64,000 nt of DNA, taken from positions 1-64,000 of the forward strand of contig CAWHPS010000048.1 of assembly GCA_963831235.1 (NCBI GenBank), in the 5' to 3' direction. The first letter of the stretch is position 1, and every line of letters begins with the position of its first letter. The notes beneath the pieces were generated by a model that was given only the letters and a program-made list of their open reading frames with translations, was not told the origin of the DNA and made no database searches. The position numbers and the translations under genes are program-made. Shown piece after piece: positions 25,885 through 34,050 of this stretch. This stretch comes from CAWHPS01 sp963831235. GTDB taxonomy: Bacteria; Fibrobacterota; OXYB2-FULL-49-7; JAEUSG01.

Positions 25885-26286
25885 ATGAATGCAATAAAGG
25901 ATTTTTTCAAGAATGATCGCTTTGCAAGAGAGAATGGAATAGAGCTCATTGATGTGCGTCCAGGTTATGCCAAAGCTGTGATGAAGGCTGAAGAACGACA
26001 TCTTAACGGAGTCAACACCGTGCAGGGAGGGGCTCTTTTCACTCTTGGGGACCTTACATTCGCAGCAGCGGTAAATGCTCACGGAACCGTTGCAGTGGCA
26101 CTTAATGTCAACATTTCCTTTCTTAAGGCTGGTTTTAAAGGTGATGTATTAACAGCCGAGGCCAGGGAAAATTCAATATCACCGAAGATTGGATCATATA
26201 CTGTTGAAATACGAAATAGTGGAAATGAGCTTGTGGCACTTTTCCAGGGAACAGCATACCGCAAGAAAGACCCGCTACCAGTCTGA
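25885..26286 (+). CDS. PaaI-type hotdog thioesterase
   Basis: The 133-residue product is a hotdog-fold protein: FARENGIELIDVRPGYAKAVMK, then the PaaI signature HLNGVNTVQGGALFTLGDLTFAAAVNAHG, and the second half NVNISFLKAGFKGDVLTAEA. PaaI-family thioesterases hydrolyse aryl-acyl-CoA thioesters. Beside paaK and iorAB it would release aryl acetates and recycle CoA, or edit misacylated intermediates. It is the last gene before the structured repeat at 26300. Confidence 0.85.
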   Translation: MNAIKDFFKNDRFARENGIELIDVRPGYAKAVMKAEERHLNGVNTVQGGALFTLGDLTFAAAVNAHGTVAVALNVNISFLKAGFKGDVLTAEARENSISPKIGSYTVEIRNSGNELVALFQGTAYRKKDPLPV

Positions 26287-26299
26287 TTTGTGCTCAGTA

Positions 26300-26599
26300 A
26301 TCCCCAGTCTTAGCAAAAAGACAAGAATCGAACTTAGGCTACTTGTGTCCGGCGGCACAGAGGCCGCCGGCTAATCAGGATCAATTGTAATTTGTTACAT
26401 CTACGGGCCAGAGACGGCCCGTAGATAATTATAGCAAACAGAACCTCAGTATTTTAAAAAGGATGAAGTGATTTCTGCGAGGCCGTCTCTGGCCTCGCCA
26501 ACAAAAACAAATTAAAGATTGATTAGCCGGCGGCCTCAGTGCCGCCGGAAGTCAAAAGCTTAGGATAAGTTTTTCTCTGAGAAATTCAAGACTGGGGAT
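26300..26599. repeat. Four-hairpin nested inverted-repeat element, copy 2
   Basis: A ~300-bp element with the same plan as 6350-6645. Outer inverted repeat ATCCCCAGTCTT (26300-26311) and complement (26588-26599) differs in sequence from copy 1. The inner repeat (26348-26377 with 26520-26549) is 30 bp with one mismatch. Hairpins: CCGGCGGC stem, loop ACAGAG (26349-26370); an 11-bp stem ending CTACGGGCC/GGCCCGTAG, loop AGAGAC (26399-26426); GCGAGGCC/GGCCTCGC, loop GTCTCT (26477-26498); CCGGCGGC/GCCGCCGG, loop CTCAGT (26527-26548). Relative to copy 1, the second stem has changed on both sides so that pairing is kept while loop AGAGAC is unchanged. No gene lies in this 423-bp gap. Confidence 0.85.
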
Positions 26600-26634
26600 A
26601 GTTGAATGATTTGTGAGAGCATCCGACAATTCAC

Positions 26635-26663
26635 TTGCTATTCTGCTAATAAACAAATTATAT
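26635..26663 (+). promoter_or_regulatory. Candidate sigma-70-type promoter for the outer-membrane protein/liv unit
   Basis: TTGCTA (26635-26640), 17-bp spacer, TTATAT (26658-26663), 46 bp before the ATG at 26710. Sequence match only. Confidence 0.4.
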
Positions 26664-26709
26664 ATATACGCTTCATTCCAAATAAACCATTAACCTAAAG
26701 GAGTCTCGA

Positions 26710-27892
26710 ATGTTAAGATGTCTCAAAATCGCTGCGCTGTTTATTGTCGCAGCATCAGTCATGGCTGAAGAAGCCGCAGGTCCTGTATTTACCCCCTATG
26801 GCATGGCACAATACCGTCTGAGGCTGAGACTTAAAAGCATCACCCCTGAGATAGGTGATGCAACAAGTTCCACCAATTACAGGAATATGATTGCCTATTA
26901 TATAGGTACAAATGTTAAAGTAAATAATGTTGTTTCTTTCGGTTTTCAGATTGGTGATGATGCCATAACAACAGAAGAGGTCAGTTTCCTTCAGCAAAAA
27001 ACAACTCCTACGTGGATAAGCCAGGCTTGGGCAAAAGTGAACCCAGGATTTATGAACTTGACATTTGGTGTGCTTCCGGTAAAAGGCAATGGAACACTTG
27101 ATCTGATAGAGCGTTCTTTAACGGCAGGATCAACCGGATATGAAGCCCAGGGTTTTGGCGCTTCACAAGTCAGGCTGGCCTGTCGGAACCAACGCAAGCC
27201 TTGAAGGGATAAAGCTCGGTGTTCCGGTATGCAAGGAGGCTTTCAAAATGGATGTGGAATTGACCCAGGCTATTTTAACCAACCGTACGCAATCCGAGGC
27301 AAAAGATCCGAAAAGCAATGGTCCCGCAGTCATGTTCATTCTGAACCTCCCAATGTCCTTAAGCAACCTGAAGCTAACCCCAGAGATTGTGGCAATATTG
27401 AATCGTGATGTCAATCCCATCACAGAGGAAAGCGATATGGAATTGGCTTTCGGCTTTGCAGGTGAGTATAAGATTAATGATAAAATCGGGGTTACGGCCT
27501 GTGGAGCCATGGCCATGCACAATAACTCAAATACATTTACCACACCGGACTCCATCCTCCATTTAACCACGCCAACACCACATGACTCTATTATAAAACG
27601 CAGTGTGGCTGAATTCGATTATACCGGTATCATGGGAGGAGTAGGCGGTTACGCAAAGATCGGGCCTGGAAAACTGGAATTGGATTTCAAGGTCAGCACA
27701 AATGAAAACACAAAGATAGCCAACTCCAAGGCAACTTTTCTGTTTGCCGACATCAAGTATGGTTTTTGCATGCTTGAACAAGCCAGGAAAAATATTACCA
27801 TTATGCCCCGAGTCCGTTTCTTCCCCAGCAGTTGGAATAACTACTCCAAACTGGAAACAAGGCCGGAGTTGATGTTCATAGGCAAGTTCTAA
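26710..27892 (+). pseudogene. Outer-membrane beta-barrel (porin-like) protein, frameshifted
   Basis: Read across one frameshift near 27160-27180 this is a ~390-residue protein. The first frame (26710 to 27204) gives a signal peptide (MLRCLKIAALFIVAASVMAEE) and porin-like strands (FTPYGMAQYRLRLRL, VVSFGFQIGDD); it loses similarity after GYEAQGFGAS. The second frame (from about 27170) continues KSGWPVGTNASLEGIKLGV and ends ELMFIGKF, with the terminal Phe typical of outer-membrane barrels. It lies directly before livK, so it may have been the outer-membrane entry route for amino acids or peptides. A clear AAAGGAG precedes the start. Broken, or a sequencing error; no homopolymer is evident at the shift. 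Confidence 0.65.
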
Positions 27893-27921
27893 ATAATGTC
27901 CCTTAAAAAAAGGAAATTAAA

Positions 27922-29073
27922 ATGAAATTCAAATCCCTAATCACTTTCTTAATCTCAGCCCTTCTATGCATGAATATCTTTGCAACAAGCACTCCAAACG
28001 CAAAAACAACCGTTAAAATCGGCGCTATCTTTGCCATGACAGGCCCTGCGTCATTCCTTGGCGCGCCTGAGGCCAAAACAGCTCAAATGCTCGTTGACGA
28101 ACTGAACGCAAAAAGCGCTGACTTAAAGTACGAAATCATAATCAAAGATTCCAAGGGCAGCCCTGAAAACGCAATATCAATGGCAAAACAACTCATTGAA
28201 GAAAACAAGGTCTTTGCAATCATAGGGCCGTCAACAACAGGCGAAACAATGGCCATTAAAAACCTCTGCGAGGATTCAAAGACAATCCTTATTTCGTGCG
28301 CAGCAGGTGAAGCCATTGTAAACCCTGTTGGAAAATATGTTTTCAAGACCCCTCAGAAAGACAGTCAGGCCGCAACAAAGATTTTCGAGACCATGAAAAA
28401 ACTCGGGCTTACCAAAATAGGCGTTGTATCGAGCAATACCGGCTTCGGCAAAGGCGGTAAGGAAAACCTCGAAAAACTCGCCCCCAATTTCGGGATCGAA
28501 ATCCTGATAAGCGAAGTATATGACAAGGAAGCCACTGATCTTACAGGCGTCCTCACCAAGCTCAAGGCTAAAAACGTGCAAGCTGTTGTAAACTGGTCAA
28601 TTGAACCTGCCCAATCGATTGTGGCCAAGAACATGAAACAACTCGGCATGACAACTCCTTTATTTCAGAGCCACGGTTTCGGCAACATCCTTTATGTAAA
28701 GCAGGCTGGTATTGCTGCCGAAGGAATTATCTTTCCATGTGGAAGGCTCCTTGTTGCAGGTCTTCTGCCCGACAACAACAAGCAGAAGGCACTTCTTGTA
28801 AAATACAAAACGGATTATGAGGCGAAATTCAAGGAAGATGCAAGCACATTCGGCGGGCATGCTTATGACGCGGTCCTGGTCCTTGCTGAAGCTGTTAAAA
28901 AAGCCGGAGGCACAGATAGGGAAAAAGTGCGTACAGCCATTGAAGGCCTGAAAGACCTTGTGGGAACAGCAGGTATTTTCAACTTTTCGCCGGAAGACCA
29001 TAACGGCCTCACGCTTGATGCCTTTGAAATGCTGACTGTAAAAGACGGGAAGTTCGCAATATACGCCAAGTAA
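27922..29073 (+). CDS. livK: Branched-chain amino acid ABC transporter substrate-binding protein
   Basis: The 383-residue product has a signal peptide (to about residue 21, ATSTPNA) and the periplasmic-binding-protein type 1 (Leu/Ile/Val) core: TVKIGAIFAMTGPASFLGAP, IKDSKGSPENAISMAKQLIEE, IGPSTTGETMAI, and the C-terminal TFGGHAYDAVLVLAEAVKKAGG. It captures amino acids in the periplasm for LivHMGF. It is the first intact gene of livKHMGF-paaK. Substrate could also be aromatic amino acids, given the neighbouring arylacetate enzymes. Confidence 0.93.
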   Translation: MKFKSLITFLISALLCMNIFATSTPNAKTTVKIGAIFAMTGPASFLGAPEAKTAQMLVDELNAKSADLKYEIIIKDSKGSPENAISMAKQLIEENKVFAIIGPSTTGETMAIKNLCEDSKTILISCAAGEAIVNPVGKYVFKTPQKDSQAATKIFETMKKLGLTKIGVVSSNTGFGKGGKENLEKLAPNFGIEILISEVYDKEATDLTGVLTKLKAKNVQAVVNWSIEPAQSIVAKNMKQLGMTTPLFQSHGFGNILYVKQAGIAAEGIIFPCGRLLVAGLLPDNNKQKALLVKYKTDYEAKFKEDASTFGGHAYDAVLVLAEAVKKAGGTDREKVRTAIEGLKDLVGTAGIFNFSPEDHNGLTLDAFEMLTVKDGKFAIYAK

Positions 29074-29170
29074 GGTTTCGACCGGACAATTGTCTTAAAC
29101 CAACAGCCGGCAGTCCAGCAGGTTTTAACCTGCGGCCTGTCGGTTGTTTCGCATCAGGGCCATATATTCA

Positions 29171-30061
29171 ATGCCAATCGAACAGGTTTTGCAGTATCTT
29201 TTTGCAGGCATAACAATAGGCAGTATTTACGCCATTGTTGCAATCGGCTACAACATCATCTACAATGCAACCGGCATCATAAACTTCGCCCAGGGCGAAT
29301 TCCTGATGATAGGCGCCATGTGCGCAATATCGTTTTCGCAGGTCATGCCCCTTCCGCTTGCAATACTGTTTGCCGTAACAATAACAGCGCTTATGGGTGC
29401 TGTCATAGATATATTATTCATTAGGTGGCTTAAGAAGCCCTCAATACTTCACATGACGATCATTACAATAGGGCTTTCCATTATTATCCGCGAAGCAGCC
29501 CTGCACTTATGGGATGAAAAGGTGAGATCACTTCCATATTTTACTGGAAATGAGGTTTCGTCAATTAGCATCATGGGCGCCCATATCTCACCCCAGGTGC
29601 TTTGGGTGCTTGGGGTTTCATCATTAATAATGATTATTCTCACGCTGTTTTTTAAATACACGCTTACTGGACGGTCTATGCGCGCATGTTCAGCCAATCC
29701 TGTTGCAGCAGCGCTTTGCGGCATACCGGTCAAGAACAGGATTACTCTTGCATTCATGTTGTCAGGTGCAATCGGCGCCATTGCAGGATGCGTGGTATCG
29801 CCCATTACCCAAACCCAGTATGACTGCGGCACACCTCTTGCGATAAAGGGTTTTGCGGTCGCCGTGTTCGGAGGGCTCGGTAACAGCATGGCAGCAGTTG
29901 CAGCGGGACTTATAATCGGTCTTTTGGAAACATTCAGCATAATCGTTCTGCCTCTTGCATATAAGGACGCTGTGGCCATTACGATAATGCTTCTCATTTT
30001 GTTCATAAGGCCTGATGGCCTTTTTAGCAGGTCATTGCAAAACCAAGGCAAGGGCCGATAA
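29171..30061 (+). CDS. livH: Branched-chain amino acid ABC transporter permease LivH
   Basis: The 296-residue product (from ATG 29171, MPIEQVLQYLFAGITIGSIYA) is an integral membrane protein with ~8 helices and the LivH signatures NIIYNATGIINFAQGEF and KGFAVAVFGGLGNSMAAVAAGLIIGLLE. An upstream in-frame TTG (29144) would add 9 residues, but the family normally starts close to the first helix. It forms the translocation pathway with LivM. The stop lies 3 bp before livM. Confidence 0.92.
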   Translation: MPIEQVLQYLFAGITIGSIYAIVAIGYNIIYNATGIINFAQGEFLMIGAMCAISFSQVMPLPLAILFAVTITALMGAVIDILFIRWLKKPSILHMTIITIGLSIIIREAALHLWDEKVRSLPYFTGNEVSSISIMGAHISPQVLWVLGVSSLIMIILTLFFKYTLTGRSMRACSANPVAAALCGIPVKNRITLAFMLSGAIGAIAGCVVSPITQTQYDCGTPLAIKGFAVAVFGGLGNSMAAVAAGLIIGLLETFSIIVLPLAYKDAVAITIMLLILFIRPDGLFSRSLQNQGKGR

Positions 30062-30064
30062 ATA

Positions 30065-31138
30065 ATGGCTATCAAGAAGCACCTCCCGTTTTTAATTTTT
30101 ATCTGCCTGATACCGCTTCTTCAAATATTGACCATGTTGACTGAAACGGAATATTACCTGACACAGCTTACCATGTCGGCCTATTACGGGCTGATAGTTC
30201 TTGGCCTCGCGCTTTTAATGGGTTATACCGGCCAAATCAGCATAGGCCATGCCGCATTCTTCGCGCTCGGTGGATACACCACTGCAATAATCACCACACT
30301 CAACTTTTTCCCTTACGAAAAAAAGGGGGCCATTGTTTTTTTCAAGGCAATCGGCCTTGTTTCAATAAAGCCTGATCTTTACGGCAGTCCGCAACTTCTT
30401 TTCAATCCCTGGGTCTCGCTTTTCCTTGCAGTTGTTGTCTCGGGACTTATGGCTTATCTTATTGGAAAGCCGGTCCTTAAACTCAAAGGCCATTACCTTG
30501 CAATGGCCACCCTCGGGTTCGGAACAATAGCCTACAGACTTTTTTTGGGCACTGATTTTTGTGGCGCAGCCGACGGCATTACCAATGTTCCTCCATTTGT
30601 CCTGCTTCACAGCATCATGATAACAAGCGGTTCTTCGCACAGGGTTGAAAACTACTATTTTGCCTGGGGATTGGTCGCAATAGGATTATTGCTTTTATTT
30701 AACCTCATGGATACGCGCATAGGCCGCTCACTTAAGGCAATCCACGGAAATGAGGACGCAGCGAGAGCCATGGGTGTTGACACTGCAAAAACCAAACTCG
30801 CCGTATTTGTGATATCAGCGGTTTATGCTGCTCTTGCGGGTGTGTTCATGACCCATTACAATGCCGGAATAGGCCCATCCGAGGCTTCTGTAATGAAGTC
30901 CGTCCGCTACCTTGCTATTGTTGCGGCGGGCGGAATGGGCAGCCTGTGGGGTACATTGACATTAAGCGTTGTCCTGAACTTTCTGTCCCTGCGTGGTGTT
31001 TTCGGGACCATGGATGATGCTGTTTTCGGGGCCATCCTGATTCTGATAATGCTGTTCGCACCAAATGGACTTTTGAAAAAGGAAACCTGGTATTTTTTGA
31101 TTAATAAAACGAAGAAGGATAAAAATGGCCCTGCTTGA
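30065..31138 (+). CDS. livM: Branched-chain amino acid ABC transporter permease LivM
   Basis: The 357-residue membrane protein has the LivM hallmarks LMGYTGQISIGHAAFFALGGYT, LKLKGHYLAMATLGFG, HGNEDAARAMGVDTAKTKLAVFVISA and VAAGGMGSLWG. It contains an extra ~25-residue loop after the second helix (FPYEKKGAIVFFKAIGLV). It is paired with LivH. Its end overlaps livG by 14 bp, so translation is coupled. Confidence 0.92.
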   Translation: MAIKKHLPFLIFICLIPLLQILTMLTETEYYLTQLTMSAYYGLIVLGLALLMGYTGQISIGHAAFFALGGYTTAIITTLNFFPYEKKGAIVFFKAIGLVSIKPDLYGSPQLLFNPWVSLFLAVVVSGLMAYLIGKPVLKLKGHYLAMATLGFGTIAYRLFLGTDFCGAADGITNVPPFVLLHSIMITSGSSHRVENYYFAWGLVAIGLLLLFNLMDTRIGRSLKAIHGNEDAARAMGVDTAKTKLAVFVISAVYAALAGVFMTHYNAGIGPSEASVMKSVRYLAIVAAGGMGSLWGTLTLSVVLNFLSLRGVFGTMDDAVFGAILILIMLFAPNGLLKKETWYFLINKTKKDKNGPA

Positions 31139-31889
31139 GATAAACGGTCTTGACAGATCTTTCGGCGGGCTTCATGCTGTAAACAACGTAAGCTTCAATG
31201 TTGAACAGGGTGTGATTAAAGCCTTGATTGGCCCGAACGGCGCGGGAAAGACCACACTTTTCAATCTGCTTGCAGGCCACCTACGGCCTGATCGTGGCGA
31301 AGTTCTTTTCAATGGCTGTTCCATTTACAGGCTGTCTCCTGATAAAATAGCGGAACAGGGTATTTTAAGGACATTCCAGAACATAAAATTGTTTCCAGGC
31401 ATGACTGTAATTGAAAATATTCTTGTGGGGCTTCATACAAAAGGAAAATCCGGATTCCTGAAGAACATGGTAAAATGGCCAGGCCTGAAAAGGGAAGAGA
31501 AAGCCCTTACAAACCGGGCCCATGAAATGCTCGAATTCTTTGATCTTGAGGACTGTTCAAACACTGAGGTGTCGCAACTTTCCTTTGGCAGGCAACGGGC
31601 AGTTGAATTCGCACGAGCGCTCGCATCCAACCCCAGGATGCTTTTACTGGACGAACCTGCAGCTGGTCTTAATATATCTGAAACCAGGGTTCTCGCAGGA
31701 CAAATAAAAAAAATAAATGAATCAGGCACGACAATTTTAATAGTTGAACATGACATGTCGCTCATAATGGAAATATCACAGGAAATTGTGGTATTAAGCT
31801 ATGGCGTCAAAATAGCCGAAGGCAGCCCAACGGAAATACAGAAAAATCCCGAGGTTGTCAGGGTCTATCTTGGAGAAAGCGATGCTTAA
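31125..31889 (+). CDS. livG: Branched-chain amino acid ABC transporter ATP-binding protein LivG
   Basis: The 254-residue ABC ATPase has Walker A GPNGAGKT (36-43), signature LSFGRQR, Walker B LLLDEPAAGL and the H-loop VEHDMSL. LivG-specific features are the extended Q-loop region (LRTFQNIKLFPGMTVIENIL) and the C-terminal IAEGSPTEIQKNPEVVRVYLG. It powers the Liv transporter with LivF. Confidence 0.93.
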   Translation: MALLEINGLDRSFGGLHAVNNVSFNVEQGVIKALIGPNGAGKTTLFNLLAGHLRPDRGEVLFNGCSIYRLSPDKIAEQGILRTFQNIKLFPGMTVIENILVGLHTKGKSGFLKNMVKWPGLKREEKALTNRAHEMLEFFDLEDCSNTEVSQLSFGRQRAVEFARALASNPRMLLLDEPAAGLNISETRVLAGQIKKINESGTTILIVEHDMSLIMEISQEIVVLSYGVKIAEGSPTEIQKNPEVVRVYLGESDA

Positions 31890-32616
31890 GATCAGAAATC
31901 TTGAAGCAGGTTACGGCACTCTTCGTGTATTAAAGGGAATTTCGCTCCATATAGGCGCGGGTGAAATCGTGGCTATTATAGGTGCCAATGGAGCAGGGAA
32001 AACCACACTCCTTATGACAATAGCCGGTATAATAAAGTCCCTGTCAGGCGAAGTCATACTTCGAAGCAAATCCATAAAAAGTATGCCTGCTGAAAAGATT
32101 GTTGAACATGGATGTTCGCTTGTACCGGAGGGCAGACAGGTATTTGCGCCAATGACGGTTGATGAAAACCTGATTCTAGGGGCTTATGTCCCTCACAAGC
32201 AAAAAAGATATGATGAAATCCGGGAGGACATGGAATACATCTGGAATGTTTTCCCCGTGCTTAAGGAACGGCGGCAGCAGCTCGCCGGGACATTGTCCGG
32301 CGGTGAACAACAGATGCTTGCCATGGCGCGATCGCTTTTGTCCAAGCCGTCACTTCTGATGCTTGATGAACCTTCAATGGGGCTCGCGCCCCTTGTGGTA
32401 AAGGAGATATTTAAAATCATAAGCCGGATGCGCGATGAGGGACGAACAATACTTCTTGTAGAGCAGAACGCGAAGGCGGCCCTTAAAACAGCTGACCGCG
32501 GATATGTGATTGAAACCGGAAGGATTGTTCTTGAGGGCACGGCGCAGGAACTGCTTGACAATAAAGAAGTGCAGCGCGCTTATCTCGGAAAGGAATACAA
32601 GGCGATAAATGAATAA
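31882..32616 (+). CDS. livF: Branched-chain amino acid ABC transporter ATP-binding protein LivF
   Basis: The product (244 residues from ATG 31882, MLKIRNLEAGYGTLRVLKGI) has Walker A GANGAGKT (34-41), signature LSGGEQQ, Walker B LMLDEPSMGLAP and H-loop VEQNA, with the LivF-type CSLVPEGRQVFAPMTV segment. The ATG at 31882 overlaps livG by 8 bp and gives the family's normal start; an earlier in-frame ATG lies deeper in livG. It is the second ATPase of the Liv transporter. Confidence 0.93.
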   Translation: MLKIRNLEAGYGTLRVLKGISLHIGAGEIVAIIGANGAGKTTLLMTIAGIIKSLSGEVILRSKSIKSMPAEKIVEHGCSLVPEGRQVFAPMTVDENLILGAYVPHKQKRYDEIREDMEYIWNVFPVLKERRQQLAGTLSGGEQQMLAMARSLLSKPSLLMLDEPSMGLAPLVVKEIFKIISRMRDEGRTILLVEQNAKAALKTADRGYVIETGRIVLEGTAQELLDNKEVQRAYLGKEYKAINE

Positions 32617-32626
32617 GGAGGACCCA

Positions 32627-33934
32627 ATGTATTATAACAAAAAATACGAGACTCTCCCACGGGAAGAACTTGAACAGCTGCAAATAGAACGGCTCCAGTC
32701 CACATTGAACAGGGTTTATAGGAATGTGGCATTTTATAAAAACCTGTTTGATTCAAATAAAATAAATATTGAAGACATCAGGTCAATCGCTGATTTACGC
32801 CGAATTCCTTTTACCATAAAAGAGGACCTGAACAAAAGCTACCCCTACGACATGTTTGCCGTCCCGCTCAAGGACATCGTGCGCATTCACACGACTTCAG
32901 GCACAACAGGGCGGCCTATTGTTGTCGGCTATACCAAAAACGACATTCGCCACTGGTCGGAGCTGGTCGCAAGACTTTTATACGCAGGCGGGATCACGGA
33001 ACACGACACCGTAATGGTCGCTTTCAACTACAGCCTTTTTACCGGTGGGTTGGGTTTTCATTACGGCGCGGAACTTGTCGGAGCATCTGTGGTGCCTGCA
33101 TCGGAAAGTAGCGATATTAAAAAGCAGATTATGATTATGAAGGACTACAAGACAACTGCCCTTGTGTCAACTCCTGATTATGCACTCAAAATCATCCGCG
33201 GCATGAAGGAAATGGGAATTCACCATGAGCGTTTATTTCTAAAGAACGGGCTTTTCGGAGCAGAACCCTGGAGCGAAAAGGTCAGGCTCCAGATCGAAAA
33301 TGAGCTCGGAATAAACGCTTTCGACAGTTATGGTATAAGCGAGGTCATGGGCCCGGGAATATCAGGCGAATGCAGTCATAAAAACGGTCTGCATATAAAT
33401 GAAGACCATTTCATAGTTGAGGTAATTGATCCTGTTACAGAGGAAAAACTTTCCGGAGGGATTGAAGGCGAACTCTGCATAACCACCCTCACCAAGGAGG
33501 GCTTCCCCCTTATCCGCTACCGAACGGGAGATCGCGCGAGTCTTATGGAGGGGGTCTGTCCATGCGGACGTACCTTTACCAGAATGAGCCGTGTGAGGGC
33601 GCGTACCGACGACGTCATCATAGTACGGGGAATTAAATTCACACCCCTACGTATCGAAGAGGCGCTTTCTTATGTTGCAAAAGTCACACCGAGATACAAG
33701 GTTGTTATTGACAGAAAAAACGATATCGATGAAATAGAGATCAAAGTTGAGATGTCCGATTCAATGCCATCCCTTGATATGGTTAAAGACCTTGAAAAGC
33801 TTAAAGGGGATATTGGAAAGCACATCCACAAGGAGCTTGGGCTCACTGCAAAAATATCATTTGTTGAACCGGACTCACTCAAACAGGGGCCTGGCATGAA
33901 ATATGTCAGGATAAATGATTTAAGAAAAGATTAG
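32627..33934 (+). CDS. paaK: Phenylacetate-CoA ligase-like (PaaK-type), copy 2
   Basis: The 435-residue product is a PaaK-type adenylate-forming ligase with HTTSGTTGRPIVVGYT (88-103), FGAEPWSE, YGISEVMGPGISGEC, RYRTGDR and CPCGRTFTRMSRVRARTDD. The start chosen is the ATG at 32627, six bases after AGGAGG (32616-32621); an ATG at 32609 overlaps livF but lacks a site. Although related in plan to the 24105 copy, it differs in sequence and may have a different acid substrate, for example a branched-chain acid, since it follows livKHMGF. The C-terminal end (KQGPGMKYVRINDL) carries the expected catalytic-lysine region in shifted form. Confidence 0.85.
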   Translation: MYYNKKYETLPREELEQLQIERLQSTLNRVYRNVAFYKNLFDSNKINIEDIRSIADLRRIPFTIKEDLNKSYPYDMFAVPLKDIVRIHTTSGTTGRPIVVGYTKNDIRHWSELVARLLYAGGITEHDTVMVAFNYSLFTGGLGFHYGAELVGASVVPASESSDIKKQIMIMKDYKTTALVSTPDYALKIIRGMKEMGIHHERLFLKNGLFGAEPWSEKVRLQIENELGINAFDSYGISEVMGPGISGECSHKNGLHINEDHFIVEVIDPVTEEKLSGGIEGELCITTLTKEGFPLIRYRTGDRASLMEGVCPCGRTFTRMSRVRARTDDVIIVRGIKFTPLRIEEALSYVAKVTPRYKVVIDRKNDIDEIEIKVEMSDSMPSLDMVKDLEKLKGDIGKHIHKELGLTAKISFVEPDSLKQGPGMKYVRINDLRKD

Positions 33935-33955
33935 ACACTTTAAATGGCATGCAGT

Positions 33956-33984
33956 TTGACTTGGAAAAATATAATTACTATCTT
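33956..33984 (+). promoter_or_regulatory. Candidate sigma-70-type promoter for the ABC-2/gld-like operon
   Basis: TTGACT (33956-33961), 17-bp spacer, TATCTT (33979-33984), 66 bp before the ATG at 34051. Sequence match only; the ribosome-binding site AAAGGAAAGG lies just before the ATG. Confidence 0.5.
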
Positions 33985-34050
33985 TTCAAACTTTAAAAAA
34001 GTTCAACAAAACATCTTAAACACTTCTTTTTACTTAAAAGGAAAGGTTGT

